Shown: positions 14,899 through 21,825 of the stretch, in pieces | How the letters are laid out: the number at the start of each line of letters is the position of its first letter | Position numbering within the stretch: the stretch's first letter is position 1 | IMG/VR virus record: IMGVR_UViG_3300041809_001097 | Span: 1 to 24,316 of that record | Length of the DNA: 24,316 bases | Direction: 5' to 3' (one strand) | Source: a virus | Position numbers and translations under genes: made by a program | The notes under the pieces: generated by a model | What the model was told of the DNA's origin: nothing | Databases searched by the model: none | Seen by the model: only the letters and a program-made list of their open reading frames with translations

Positions 14899-15306
14899 AT
14901 GGGACACTGGTGTAAATACTGTAGGGAGATGTGCTACTGTACCTGCGATGTGATAGACTGTACTCATACTGAATGCCCTGAACGTATGTCTGCATATTAT
15001 GACCCACCTCCTCCGTTTCCAAAGCTAAAGTCTGGCATCTTAAGTTGGCGTTTGTTGGCGTTTTCTGCTAGTTTTGGTAAAGGGATAGCCCAGAATCTGT
15101 ACACAAAGCGTTATTTTATTGTAGACTGTTTGAAGGAACCTGAGCTGCTAGACGGCAAGAACATCAACACCATTTTCTATGACGCAATAGTGTATTCCAA
15201 TTACAGGTTGTGTAGTATTGCCTTCAGTAGAGTCGAGGACGTGGACAACTTCCTGAGGGCAGAAGTGTTCAAGAAGTATTGTCAGAGGCCTTGGGTAGTT
15301 CCTTAG
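14899..15306 (+). CDS. Cys-rich N-terminus hypothetical protein (135 aa)
   Basis: A strong AAGGAGGGG ribosome site precedes the ATG. The first 30 residues hold eight cysteines (CKYCREMCYCTCDVIDC, then C at TEC), enough for one or two zinc sites. The rest has no recognisable motif; it is a basic, mixed alpha/beta segment ending CQRPWVVP. Function unknown. Confidence 0.7.
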   Translation: MGHWCKYCREMCYCTCDVIDCTHTECPERMSAYYDPPPPFPKLKSGILSWRLLAFSASFGKGIAQNLYTKRYFIVDCLKEPELLDGKNINTIFYDAIVYSNYRLCSIAFSRVEDVDNFLRAEVFKKYCQRPWVVP

Positions 15307-15318
15307 TATCCTTCCCAG

Positions 15319-15327
15319 CACAATCTT
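15319..15327 (+). promoter_or_regulatory. CACAATCTT motif, weak candidate late promoter
   Basis: A partial copy of the CAACAATCTT element, 32 bases before the ATG at 15360, which has a strong AAGGAGGG site. Confidence 0.3.
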
Positions 15328-15359
15328 TAATGTAGTCTTCGTTTAAGGAGGGCTTACAA

Positions 15360-15797
15360 ATGCTAAAAGATATGCGCTGGAGGCGTGCTTGCTTCCCCTT
15401 GATGGTTTTGTACAGCCCTATTTTGCGCTTGCGTTACATATGTGCGTTAGACAAATGCTGCGATGAACTAAACGCCCTCCTAGACCTGCCTGTTTTCACC
15501 ACCCCCGCTAAGGCCTCTAACAAGCTCGCTGTTGATATAGAAGTCCACAAGGCTAGATTACCCTCCCAAGTAATTTATGTAGCGGACAGCGAAGCCCGTA
15601 AAGCTACAGTTGGGTCTATAGAGCTGTTTCGGGACTTGGGAGGAGATCTGGATTCAGGAATTGTTTATCTACCTGAGTCAGAAACAAACGCCTATTCGAC
15701 GCTAGACGTTACGATGCTGGAACTTTGTCATTTATTGGGCGATAAAGACGTTGGGGGACTAAAATTGGTGTATTCAACAACAATCTTAATGAGGTAA
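15360..15797 (+). CDS. Hypothetical protein (145 aa)
   Basis: It has a strong ribosome site (AAGGAGGG). The N-terminus is basic and hydrophobic (RRACFPLMVLYSPILRLRY), perhaps membrane-associating, followed by CALDKCCDELNALLDL and a mixed alpha/beta C-terminus. The final 20 bases overlap the CAACAACAATCTT motif that precedes the next gene, so the end of this protein (STTILMR) is written by the motif. Function unknown. Confidence 0.65.
   Translation: MLKDMRWRRACFPLMVLYSPILRLRYICALDKCCDELNALLDLPVFTTPAKASNKLAVDIEVHKARLPSQVIYVADSEARKATVGSIELFRDLGGDLDSGIVYLPESETNAYSTLDVTMLELCHLLGDKDVGGLKLVYSTTILMR
15775..15787 (+). promoter_or_regulatory. CAACAACAATCTT motif, candidate late promoter
   Basis: A full 13-base match lying inside the 3' end of the previous gene and 20 bases before the ATG at 15808. 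Unlike the copies at 3845, 19634 and 21076, it is not preceded by TGT, and no leftward gene starts here. Confidence 0.55.
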
Positions 15798-15807
15798 AGG
15801 TTGTAAC

Positions 15808-16248
15808 ATGACATATAAACCCAACGGCCCCCTTCCTATTGCCCCAAACGACAATAAGGCTTCGGAGTCCTTTTTCGTTGGGGATAGTGTTGGAAGGATA
15901 GGTCGTCTCGAAAATCAAATGAACCAAATCCTTATCGAATTTACCCCAGTCTTAGGAACAGTAGCTGAAGCTGTAAAAGGGCTGGGGACTTCTCTAGAAG
16001 ATATCAAAATTGATTTGAGAGAAGTAAGGAAAGATTGTAGTGAATTCAAGGTTAAGTCTAGCACGTTTGAAGTTAAGATTCAAGAGCTAGAGGCGGCTAA
16101 AACCAAAGGGGAGGATTACTACATAGGACAGCGAATAGATGAGCGCAAAGGGAGAATAGATCGCAGGAACAGGATTTTGGGAATTATAGGAACGGCTGTC
16201 GCAAGTGTTGCGGTAGCTGTTGTTGTGACTTGGCTCCATTTGAAATAG
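15808..16248 (+). CDS. Tail-anchored coiled-coil membrane protein
   Basis: A 146-residue protein. Residues 30-100 are helical with heptad-like spacing (RLENQMNQILIEF, EDIKIDLREVRKD, KIQELEAAK), residues 108-122 are very basic, and residues 123-143 form one membrane segment at the extreme C-terminus. This gives a cytoplasmic coiled coil anchored in the inner membrane. A spanin, lysis or membrane-scaffold role is possible, but nothing specific is visible. It is the first gene after a full late-type motif and is followed at 10 bases by the membrane HExxH gene, which may be its partner. Confidence 0.75.
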   Translation: MTYKPNGPLPIAPNDNKASESFFVGDSVGRIGRLENQMNQILIEFTPVLGTVAEAVKGLGTSLEDIKIDLREVRKDCSEFKVKSSTFEVKIQELEAAKTKGEDYYIGQRIDERKGRIDRRNRILGIIGTAVASVAVAVVVTWLHLK

Positions 16249-16257
16249 GAGTATACC

Positions 16258-16947
16258 ATGGATGAGAACCAAAAGGTATCGCAGACTTTAGCACTGATTA
16301 AGCAGTTCTGTCCCAACTACAAAATAGTTCTCAAGAGCCAGTCTACTGTAAACAAGGTCATTGGGTGGATTTTAAGCAAGGTAGGCAATAGTGGGTATAT
16401 GTCGGATTTCTTTACCACCCTGGGCCAAACCACCTATGTTCCAACCTGTTGCGAAAGTGCTTATATTCCTGGTATGTGGCAGATTTTGATGCATGAGGGC
16501 CAACACGCCCAAGACGCTGCTAAAATCGGGAACGTAACGTTTGGGGTACTTTACTTGCTTCCTCAATTGATTGGTGTATTGGGTATTGTTTACGCTATTG
16601 TTATGGGGATTCTGTTGCTGTGTGGAGGCCCTTTGTCTTTGCTGTGGGGTTTGTTAGCTTTAGTTTGTTTAGCTCCTATTCCAGCATTTGGCAGGGCTTA
16701 TTTGGAAGTTCGGGGATACACAGTTACTTTGGCTTCTATGTATTGGAGTGGGACTTACAATTCAAGCGTGATACCCTGGATTGTAGGGAACTTTACGGGA
16801 GGCGCTTATTACTGGATGTGGCCGTTTGCGTCATGGACTACCAGTTATTTTAACACAAAGCTCCAAGAACTGCAAAACGGTACTTTCGTGCTGACTCCTT
16901 ATTTGGCTGCTTGCAAGACCTTGTCGAAGCAGATTAATTCTCTTTAG
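16258..16947 (+). CDS. Membrane HExxH zinc-metallopeptidase-like protein
   Basis: A 229-residue protein with an AGGAG site. HEGQH at 79-83 followed by AQD fits the HExxH zinc site, and E150 in RAYLEVRGYT, just after the membrane segments, is a candidate third ligand. Two long hydrophobic stretches (about 94-120 and 124-142) lie between these, and a further aromatic-rich region follows. The active site would therefore sit at the membrane face. I recall similar HE..H..D membrane proteins from other phages without a known substrate. Candidate jobs are processing of a membrane or envelope protein during lysis or takeover. The stop overlaps the convergent gene by four bases. Confidence 0.65.
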   Translation: MDENQKVSQTLALIKQFCPNYKIVLKSQSTVNKVIGWILSKVGNSGYMSDFFTTLGQTTYVPTCCESAYIPGMWQILMHEGQHAQDAAKIGNVTFGVLYLLPQLIGVLGIVYAIVMGILLLCGGPLSLLWGLLALVCLAPIPAFGRAYLEVRGYTVTLASMYWSGTYNSSVIPWIVGNFTGGAYYWMWPFASWTTSYFNTKLQELQNGTFVLTPYLAACKTLSKQINSL

Positions 16948-17918
16948 AGCTTAATCGCTGTTACTTGAGGTTCTGGTGCGCCCTCTTCCCAGGAGACAAT
17001 ATGCGCATGCGGCGTAATTCCCTTGTTCCCATCATCGGTCCAGCCACCAGTGTTGATTACCTTGAATTTGTCTCCATAGCTAGAGGTAACTTCAGTGTGG
17101 CCTCCGTAATGGTCGTGCCCTAGAAAGAGGTAGTTTGGGACTGTGAACGACGGCTCTTCTACTCCATAGCTTTCTACCATCATGTCTATGAACCACAGTA
17201 AATTGTGTCCGTTTTGAGCTTGGAATGGTTCTGTGTCTGGAGTTAGTTGACAGTGTAATCTAGGATCGTCTTTTCTTAACAGGTCCCATTCTACTTCTCG
17301 GATTCTGGAATTAGGAGCCCACATCTTAGCCACAAATTCGTCTGTAGCTTCTGTAATATAGTCGAGACTGTTGTCTTTCTTTAAATTGATATTTGGCCTG
17401 GGTGGCATTTCTATTAGTTCCAGGGCGTCATATTCCACTTTGCTCTTTTGGCCAATAATCAAATCGTCTAGGAAGTGACCGTGGTGGAAGTAACAGTTAC
17501 TAAACGCATAAACGGGGAAGTGCAGGTAGGTGTAGTTAGGTGGAGGCACTCCTAGAATAGCAAGAGACATAGAAAGTGGAGAGCTGTTTTCCGTCTTAAT
17601 TAAATCTCTCCAATAGGCATAGTCGTGATTCCCAGGTACGATGTGGAGGTCTCTTATCTTTACGCGGCTAGTCAGTATTTTGAAAAAGCTCTGGCAAGTC
17701 TGCAACGTAAAAGGAGAAATCATATCATCCCCAATTAGCTCGGCATCCTTAGGAATACATCCTTCGAAGAAGTCCCCGTTTAGAATTAGCTTGTACACTT
17801 CTCCACCCGATACCTGTGCAATTTGGCTTGCTAAGTAGTCTTGGGCTTCTGGGGTGTTTAGCTTGGATCTATCGTATCCTAAATGGGTGTCAGAAAGTAC
17901 TATGAAATTGGATGGCAC
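16944..17918 (-). CDS. Calcineurin-like metallophosphoesterase
   Basis: A 324-residue enzyme with the full two-metal motif set: SDTHLG (9-14), NGDFFEG (47-53), PGNHD (95-99), HHGH (145-148) and GHDH (267-270). A roughly 110-residue stretch between the last two motifs is longer than in minimal family members. The start is GTG at 17918, chosen for AAGGA five bases upstream and for the strand that follows directly (NFIVLSDTH). It overlaps the end of the nucleotidyltransferase gene by 19 bases, so the two are translated together. The substrate is unknown; with an RlaP-type partner, a nucleic-acid 3' or 2',3'-phosphate is a reasonable guess. Confidence 0.9.
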   Translation of the reverse strand: MPSNFIVLSDTHLGYDRSKLNTPEAQDYLASQIAQVSGGEVYKLILNGDFFEGCIPKDAELIGDDMISPFTLQTCQSFFKILTSRVKIRDLHIVPGNHDYAYWRDLIKTENSSPLSMSLAILGVPPPNYTYLHFPVYAFSNCYFHHGHFLDDLIIGQKSKVEYDALELIEMPPRPNINLKKDNSLDYITEATDEFVAKMWAPNSRIREVEWDLLRKDDPRLHCQLTPDTEPFQAQNGHNLLWFIDMMVESYGVEEPSFTVPNYLFLGHDHYGGHTEVTSSYGDKFKVINTGGWTDDGNKGITPHAHIVSWEEGAPEPQVTAIKL

Positions 17919-18931
17919 TCTATTCCTTCTTTTATAATTGATTGAACAACTTCATTGATTACGTTTAGGTTTGGTCTTGCTGGTAGTGTAGTTTCCTTCA
18001 GGGCGAGTTGAATCAAAGAATCTACGTCACTAGCCCAGGCCTCAATTTTCTCGAATGGCCAGCTACCTTGACGGATTTCTAATAGTTCCTGGGCGTCGTG
18101 GCGTTTGATTTCTAGTGTGCCAGTTTTTAGACACTCCAGGCATTCTCTATACAATCTAACTAAGTGCATCAAATGCTTCGCGTCATAGCCACACTTTTCT
18201 TCTAGTGCCCGACGCTTAGGGTTCCTGCTCTTGGCCCAATTGTTGTAGGCTTCTTGTTCGGCTCTTAGAGCCGCATATCGCTTTTCTTTGTGTAACAGCT
18301 CAACAAAGTTGGTGTCAAATCCCAATCCCTTAGCAACTTCTCCATACATCTCTAATTGTTGGGTTTTGTCAATAGACCAATCACCAGCAATAGAGTCAAG
18401 AGATTTCTGAACAGAAGCATCAGCGGCGTGTAGCTTGGGAATTAGACTTCTAGCAGGCAATCCAAATTCCTCCCTGGTAGGAATGGATTTATGAGGGGTA
18501 AGTAAATAGGCGCGGTGCGTTCTTATACGGTGCAATTGACTCCGTGCGTAACCAGCGAATGTAGCTGCAATCCTCTTAGACAGGAACATCGACCTTATAG
18601 CCTTCAGCTTACCCCATGCTGGAGTAGTATAAACAATAGAGCTGTCGTCAACAAACAGCAATTCCAGAATGTTAGGATTGTTCTTGACCGCTAAATCAGC
18701 AAACTTCAAAATACTGTAAATTTCAACATCCTGCGGAGCATCACAGCGAGCCTGTTCAAATCTTTCTAAAAACCCAAACACAACACTTGGCGGTAATGTA
18801 CAAACCCCTCGAAAATCCTCATCCGAATCGGGTAAGTTTGTGCCGTAAGCATGACTGCCAGCCCTTGTCAAGAAAATGACATGGTCTTTTAGCCATTTAG
18901 GGTTGTTGGGAATTTGAACGATATCAGGCAT
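17900..18931 (-). CDS. RlaP-like Pol-beta superfamily nucleotidyltransferase
   Basis: A 343-residue protein. GSHAYGTNLPDSDEDFRGV (25-43) is the hallmark of the PF10127/COG3541 family, with D37 and D39 as metal ligands and VEIYSI at about 69-74 giving the third acidic residue. NNPNILELLF (84-93) and the helical C-terminal domain also fit. The family is known as RNA-ligase-associated nucleotidyltransferases, linked by genome context to RNA repair; no ligase is in this window. It has a good AGGAG ribosome site and a TATAAT about 40 bases upstream. It is followed by a metallophosphoesterase in an overlapping arrangement. Confidence 0.88.
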   Translation of the reverse strand: MPDIVQIPNNPKWLKDHVIFLTRAGSHAYGTNLPDSDEDFRGVCTLPPSVVFGFLERFEQARCDAPQDVEIYSILKFADLAVKNNPNILELLFVDDSSIVYTTPAWGKLKAIRSMFLSKRIAATFAGYARSQLHRIRTHRAYLLTPHKSIPTREEFGLPARSLIPKLHAADASVQKSLDSIAGDWSIDKTQQLEMYGEVAKGLGFDTNFVELLHKEKRYAALRAEQEAYNNWAKSRNPKRRALEEKCGYDAKHLMHLVRLYRECLECLKTGTLEIKRHDAQELLEIRQGSWPFEKIEAWASDVDSLIQLALKETTLPARPNLNVINEVVQSIIKEGIECHPIS

Positions 18932-18969
18932 GTGCTCCTGGGTATGGTTTGTGGAAGAAGACTACATAG

Positions 18970-18975
18970 ATTATA
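18970..18975 (-). promoter_or_regulatory. -10 element TATAAT upstream of the nucleotidyltransferase
   Basis: A perfect TATAAT about 38 bases before the ATG at 18931, giving a leader that includes AGGAG. No good -35 at 16 bp is present (TGAAAG), so it differs from the other leftward promoters. Confidence 0.4.
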
Positions 18976-19001
18976 AAGAAAACTAACAAGACTTTCATCG
19001 A

Positions 19002-19247
19002 CTACTCTACTTGCTTGATAGTGAGAACAAGATGTCGTGTAGTAAATTTACTATTGCCATAATTACGGTAAGGAGTCGATTTTCCGGCTTCTTCTTTAGT
19101 GGCGTAGCAAAAAGCTGGAAGATGTTGTAAGAGCTTTTTGAACAAGATTTGCCCATCTGGGATTCTAGTATCCGCGCTCACATACACATCTACTGTAGCC
19201 ATAGGAGTTAGCTTGCGTCGTTTGATTTTTAACAGTGTAGTTTCCAT
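19002..19247 (-). CDS. Small hypothetical protein (81 aa)
   Basis: A compact basic protein, METTLLKIKRRKLTPMATVD then strands VYVSADTRIPD and a KFTTRHLVLTIKQVE end. It lies eight bases behind a near-consensus promoter and has no ribosome site, so the mRNA is probably leaderless. A start at the internal Met (residue 16) is less likely because of the promoter geometry. No family recognised. Confidence 0.65.
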   Translation of the reverse strand: METTLLKIKRRKLTPMATVDVYVSADTRIPDGQILFKKLLQHLPAFCYATKEEAGKSTPYRNYGNSKFTTRHLVLTIKQVE

Positions 19248-19255
19248 ATTTTATA

Positions 19256-19283
19256 ATTATACTCCATTCCTCCAAGAAGTCAA
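19256..19283 (-). promoter_or_regulatory. Sigma70-type leftward promoter, leaderless geometry
   Basis: TTGACT (19278-19283), 16-bp spacer, TATAAT (19256-19261), eight bases to the ATG at 19247. It fills the gap between two leftward genes. Confidence 0.8.
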
Positions 19284-19598
19284 CTAGAAAGGTACTTCAC
19301 CACGTTGCACTGCTCCATAAAAATCTTTGTTGAGTGCTCCGTCTCTGGAGTTGCAATTATGACACAGCAAGTCCAATTGGCCATTCTCGTAATCTTCCTC
19401 GTACCTCTTCATTCTCATTTTAGGGCTTAGCTTTCGGGCCTCATAGTCTTTACCATTTGGGTGGTCTAATTCTAGTTCTTCTGTACTACCGCACATCCTA
19501 CACTTGCCACCCAATTTAATAACAAGGAATGCCCTACGTACCTGGAGCCTAGCCTTTAACTTGAGCCACTCTTTATGGTAATTACGGTTGCGAGGCAT
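19284..19598 (-). CDS. HNH-type nuclease-like small protein
   Basis: A 104-residue protein. GGKCRMCGS (C33, C36), LELDHPNGKDY (DH at 45-46), and LLCHNCNSRDG (C79, C82, N83) give the HNH frame with its zinc knuckle, much as in small bacterial and phage HNH proteins. The N-terminus is strongly basic. It lies ten bases behind a promoter -10 with no clear ribosome site. The core shows no close similarity to the HNH gene at 12132, so it is probably an independent acquisition. Whether it is catalytically active is not certain because the second catalytic residue is not obvious. Confidence 0.78.
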   Translation of the reverse strand: MPRNRNYHKEWLKLKARLQVRRAFLVIKLGGKCRMCGSTEELELDHPNGKDYEARKLSPKMRMKRYEEDYENGQLDLLCHNCNSRDGALNKDFYGAVQRGEVPF

Positions 19599-19608
19599 GG
19601 TTTGGAAT

Positions 19609-19636
19609 AGTCTACCACAACTTCAAAGCCTGTCAA
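19609..19636 (-). promoter_or_regulatory. Sigma70-type leftward promoter
   Basis: TTGACA (19631-19636), 16-bp spacer, TAGACT (19609-19614), ten bases to the ATG at 19598. The -35 overlaps the rightward motif at 19634. Confidence 0.65.
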
Positions 19637-19646
19637 CAACAATCTT
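19634..19646 (+). promoter_or_regulatory. CAACAACAATCTT motif, candidate late promoter
   Basis: A full match, within TGTCAACAACAATCTT, 26 bases before the ATG at 19673. It drives the two virion-like genes if it is a promoter. Confidence 0.55.
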
Positions 19647-19672
19647 TAGAATAGGAAAGTGAGATAACGCAT

Positions 19673-19978
19673 ATGGTCATTCCTGGCGATGAGGTTTCAT
19701 ATAAAAACGTAGTAGGCAAATGGGGCAACAAAGTCCTGTGGGCTATTGGAACAGTTGGAGGCCTTAACCTAATTGAAGCAAGGTCTCCTGGTGGCTCTAG
19801 AGAAATTTTAGGGGCTGGCTCCCATCGCGCAGTAGCCAGACATATTGCTAAAAGGGCCCACCCAGACATTGAATTTACCTTCCTGGAAAAGAGCCAAGAC
19901 GTCGACCCCAGGGACTTCCAGGATATCCTACCTTTTTGGGAGCAAGTTACTATTAGAGCCCAGCAAAAAATTAGCTAA
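19673..19978 (+). CDS. Virion-like hypothetical protein (101 aa)
   Basis: It begins after a GGAAAGTGAG ribosome region. The N-terminal strand pattern is IPGDEVSYKN; SREILGAGSHRAVARHIAKR then HPDIEFTFLEKS is the most distinctive part. There are no enzyme motifs. It ends in a TAATG overlap with the 274-residue gene, so the two are probably made together and may assemble in the same structure. Family not identified. Confidence 0.6.
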   Translation: MVIPGDEVSYKNVVGKWGNKVLWAIGTVGGLNLIEARSPGGSREILGAGSHRAVARHIAKRAHPDIEFTFLEKSQDVDPRDFQDILPFWEQVTIRAQQKIS

Positions 19979-20802
19979 TGGACAGATTCCCCCAAAACCG
20001 TATTCAGCCAATTGAATTCCCTACCGCTACCAGTGTAACCTTTGACTTACAAGGATTTTTGGATGGTATTAGGGCTCATGGGTTACGCTTCATTCATTTT
20101 AGAGCAATGCGCGACCCTTCTGGAATCGTTGACAAATACGACTCCAGAAAGCCTAATCCCCAGAATCCTAGAGCAATTAACGGAATGCATTATAGCAGGG
20201 GTGGTTTGGTAACGGCATTATGTTTAGGCAATACCAAGGAAACCAAGGCTTCCGATGCAGGAGTAGTTGATTCCAGTACGGCTCAGTTTACTCCTTTATT
20301 GCATTACGAAGACACAAACAAAAGGGTGTTTTTGGCTCCTTACGATAGATTGATTTTAGATGACGAAGCTGCGTTGGTGTCTAGGCATGAATTGGTAGAA
20401 AGCTCTCCTACAGGTATAGACCGGCCTAAATTCCCTGCTGTTGAAATCTTGGATTGTGTAGACGCCAGGGGAGTTGCATACCACCAGAACGAAGATTTTG
20501 ACTTAACGCAGGATGGATTGATTATTTGGAAGGATAGAAGGCCTGGACAGGATGTGGATTCGGGTAAAGGAGTGGTTTACTCAATACGTTATGTTTATAG
20601 GCCCTGTTGGTATGTGGTTAGACTAATCCATGAAATTAGAGCCATCCAGCAAGAAGATTATATGACTGGCAAGCGTTATATGGCCCAGGCCCCCCAAAGT
20701 GCTCTAGTACAAAGAGAATACGTGTTTGAAAGTGAAGCTGCCGATAGTGGTACTAGATTAGCCGCAGAAGGGCCAGCTAGCGGCCAAATCACGGCTAGCT
20801 AA
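19978..20802 (+). CDS. Conserved virion structural protein, possibly connector or neck
   Basis: A 274-residue protein. Diagnostic stretches are HGLRFIHFRAMRDPSGIVDK, VYSIRYVYRPCWYVVRLIHE followed by IRA, and QSALVQREYVFES. I recall this combination from uncharacterised virion proteins of other large phages; no search was run. It is strand-rich, with an R-P-x-W-Y-V-V aromatic patch. A role in the head-tail connector or neck is a guess from its type, not shown. The start is a TAATG overlap, and its last eight bases overlap the convergent GD-repeat gene. Confidence 0.65.
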   Translation: MDRFPQNRIQPIEFPTATSVTFDLQGFLDGIRAHGLRFIHFRAMRDPSGIVDKYDSRKPNPQNPRAINGMHYSRGGLVTALCLGNTKETKASDAGVVDSSTAQFTPLLHYEDTNKRVFLAPYDRLILDDEAALVSRHELVESSPTGIDRPKFPAVEILDCVDARGVAYHQNEDFDLTQDGLIIWKDRRPGQDVDSGKGVVYSIRYVYRPCWYVVRLIHEIRAIQQEDYMTGKRYMAQAPQSALVQREYVFESEAADSGTRLAAEGPASGQITAS

Positions 20803-21025
20803 TTAGTCGGCGATAGCGAGGGAAGTACTTGTTCTTTTGAGTCTTAACTTTGATATTGGAAGTGGCTGGATTGATTTTAAACCACCCTCTAGTAGACCTG
20901 TCGTAAGCTTGGTCTCCTGCTTGAAGCACATCGTCATCGCCTAGAATCCTGTATTGCTTCTTGGGCTCTACGATTTCTTTTGTTTGATAAATGCGTTCAA
21001 CTCCGTTGTATCCTTGTTCAGCCAT
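20795..21025 (-). CDS. Single GD-repeat protein, unknown function
   Basis: A 76-residue protein from the ATG at 21025, which has AAAGGA five bases upstream. The longer frame would run back across the promoter and the divergent gene. One repeat: YRILGDDDVLQAGDQAYD, GWFKI, and RYRRLIS at the very end. The 25-residue N-terminal part (MAEQGYNGVERIYQ) is charged. It differs from the other leftward genes in having a leader with a good ribosome site. Confidence 0.78.
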   Translation of the reverse strand: MAEQGYNGVERIYQTKEIVEPKKQYRILGDDDVLQAGDQAYDRSTRGWFKINPATSNIKVKTQKNKYFPRYRRLIS

Positions 21026-21050
21026 TTGTGTCCTTTCGGTTGATTTCTGA

Positions 21051-21078
21051 ATAATAGCATAGTTTAAAATTTTGTCAA
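21051..21078 (-). promoter_or_regulatory. Sigma70-type leftward promoter
   Basis: TTGACA (21073-21078), 16-bp spacer, TATTAT (21051-21056), then a 25-base stretch with AAAGGA before the ATG at 21025. The -35 overlaps the rightward motif at 21076. Confidence 0.8.
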
Positions 21079-21088
21079 CAACAATCTT
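21076..21088 (+). promoter_or_regulatory. CAACAACAATCTT motif, candidate late promoter
   Basis: A full match within TGTCAACAACAATCTT, 23 bases before the ATG at 21112, which has a GAAGGAAG ribosome site. Confidence 0.55.
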
Positions 21089-21111
21089 TGGAATAGCAGG
21101 AGTGAAGGAAG

Positions 21112-21825
21112 ATGCCAATAAATAGCGTAATACAAGAATTAAACGCCGCCAAGAGCGCGTTAGCAAAAGAGGATACAAAAGTTGTGCAGGCCGTCAATGG
21201 GGTAATAGAAGTGGTAGAACCGAAGGTAGAACACGCCGCAACAGAAGTTAAAACGCAAGTAGTCAAAGTAGTTGACGCAGTAGTCCCAGAAGTAAAGAAA
21301 GTCGTAGAGGAGGTTAAGCCAATGACACAGACAGTAGAAACAGAAGTAAAGTCCGTAGCCCAAACCGTAGAAACCGCTACTGTATCTGTAACTAAAACAG
21401 CTGCAGAATTAGCAGTAGAAGCGGTGCAGAAAGCCCAGGTTGCCCTTGATGCCGCCAAAGCTAAAGCAGCCAGTGTCAAAAAAGACCTGGAAAATGAACT
21501 AGCCCAAGAGGAAACCCGAGTCAAGGGCGAAATCCAGAAGGTGCTAGCTCTAGGAGTTGTACAGGAGACTGAGAAGGCGGTTGTTACTGTTGCCAAGGAT
21601 GTAGCCAAAGAAGCAGTAAAGGTGGGGGAGGATGTGCTAGCTGTACCAGAAGTAAAGGGTGTGGAGCAAGATGTGGTATCGGAAGGTAAGCGGCTAGAGA
21701 GCGATGTGGTAGATGTAGTGAAAAGTGCAGAAAAGGAAGCAAAGGCTCACAAGTACATTACTATTGTAGTTGGTGTATTAGCTGGCCTGGCAATTGGTGC
21801 AGTAACGGTTCTATTCCTAAAGTAA
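21112..21825 (+). CDS. Tail-anchored Ala/Val/Lys/Glu-rich helical protein
   Basis: A 237-residue protein built almost wholly of Ala, Val, Lys, Glu and Thr, in repeating amphipathic units (VEPKVEHAATEVKTQVVKVV, VVPEVKKVVEEVKPM, AVEAVQKAQVALDAAKAKA). This is the composition of LEA-like or apolipoprotein-like helices that lie on membranes or bundle. Residues 215-236 form a C-terminal membrane anchor. There is no enzyme motif. A membrane-shaping or lysis-timing role is inference. Start supported by GAAGGAAG. It is the second tail-anchored helical protein placed directly after a full late-type motif (compare 15808). Confidence 0.75.
   Translation: MPINSVIQELNAAKSALAKEDTKVVQAVNGVIEVVEPKVEHAATEVKTQVVKVVDAVVPEVKKVVEEVKPMTQTVETEVKSVAQTVETATVSVTKTAAELAVEAVQKAQVALDAAKAKAASVKKDLENELAQEETRVKGEIQKVLALGVVQETEKAVVTVAKDVAKEAVKVGEDVLAVPEVKGVEQDVVSEGKRLESDVVDVVKSAEKEAKAHKYITIVVGVLAGLAIGAVTVLFLK

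Noticed and set aside
20775-20800. AGCTAGC/GCTAGCT 7-bp hairpin at a convergent junction
   Set aside because: No T-run follows on either strand, and both arms are within coding sequence (ASGQITAS). GCTAGC is self-palindromic, so chance pairing is likely.
21075-21608. 177-codon Ser/Thr-rich minus-strand frame
   Set aside because: It is a shadow of the repetitive Ala/Val/Lys gene on the other strand. Its composition follows from that codon usage, and it would run across the divergent promoter block.
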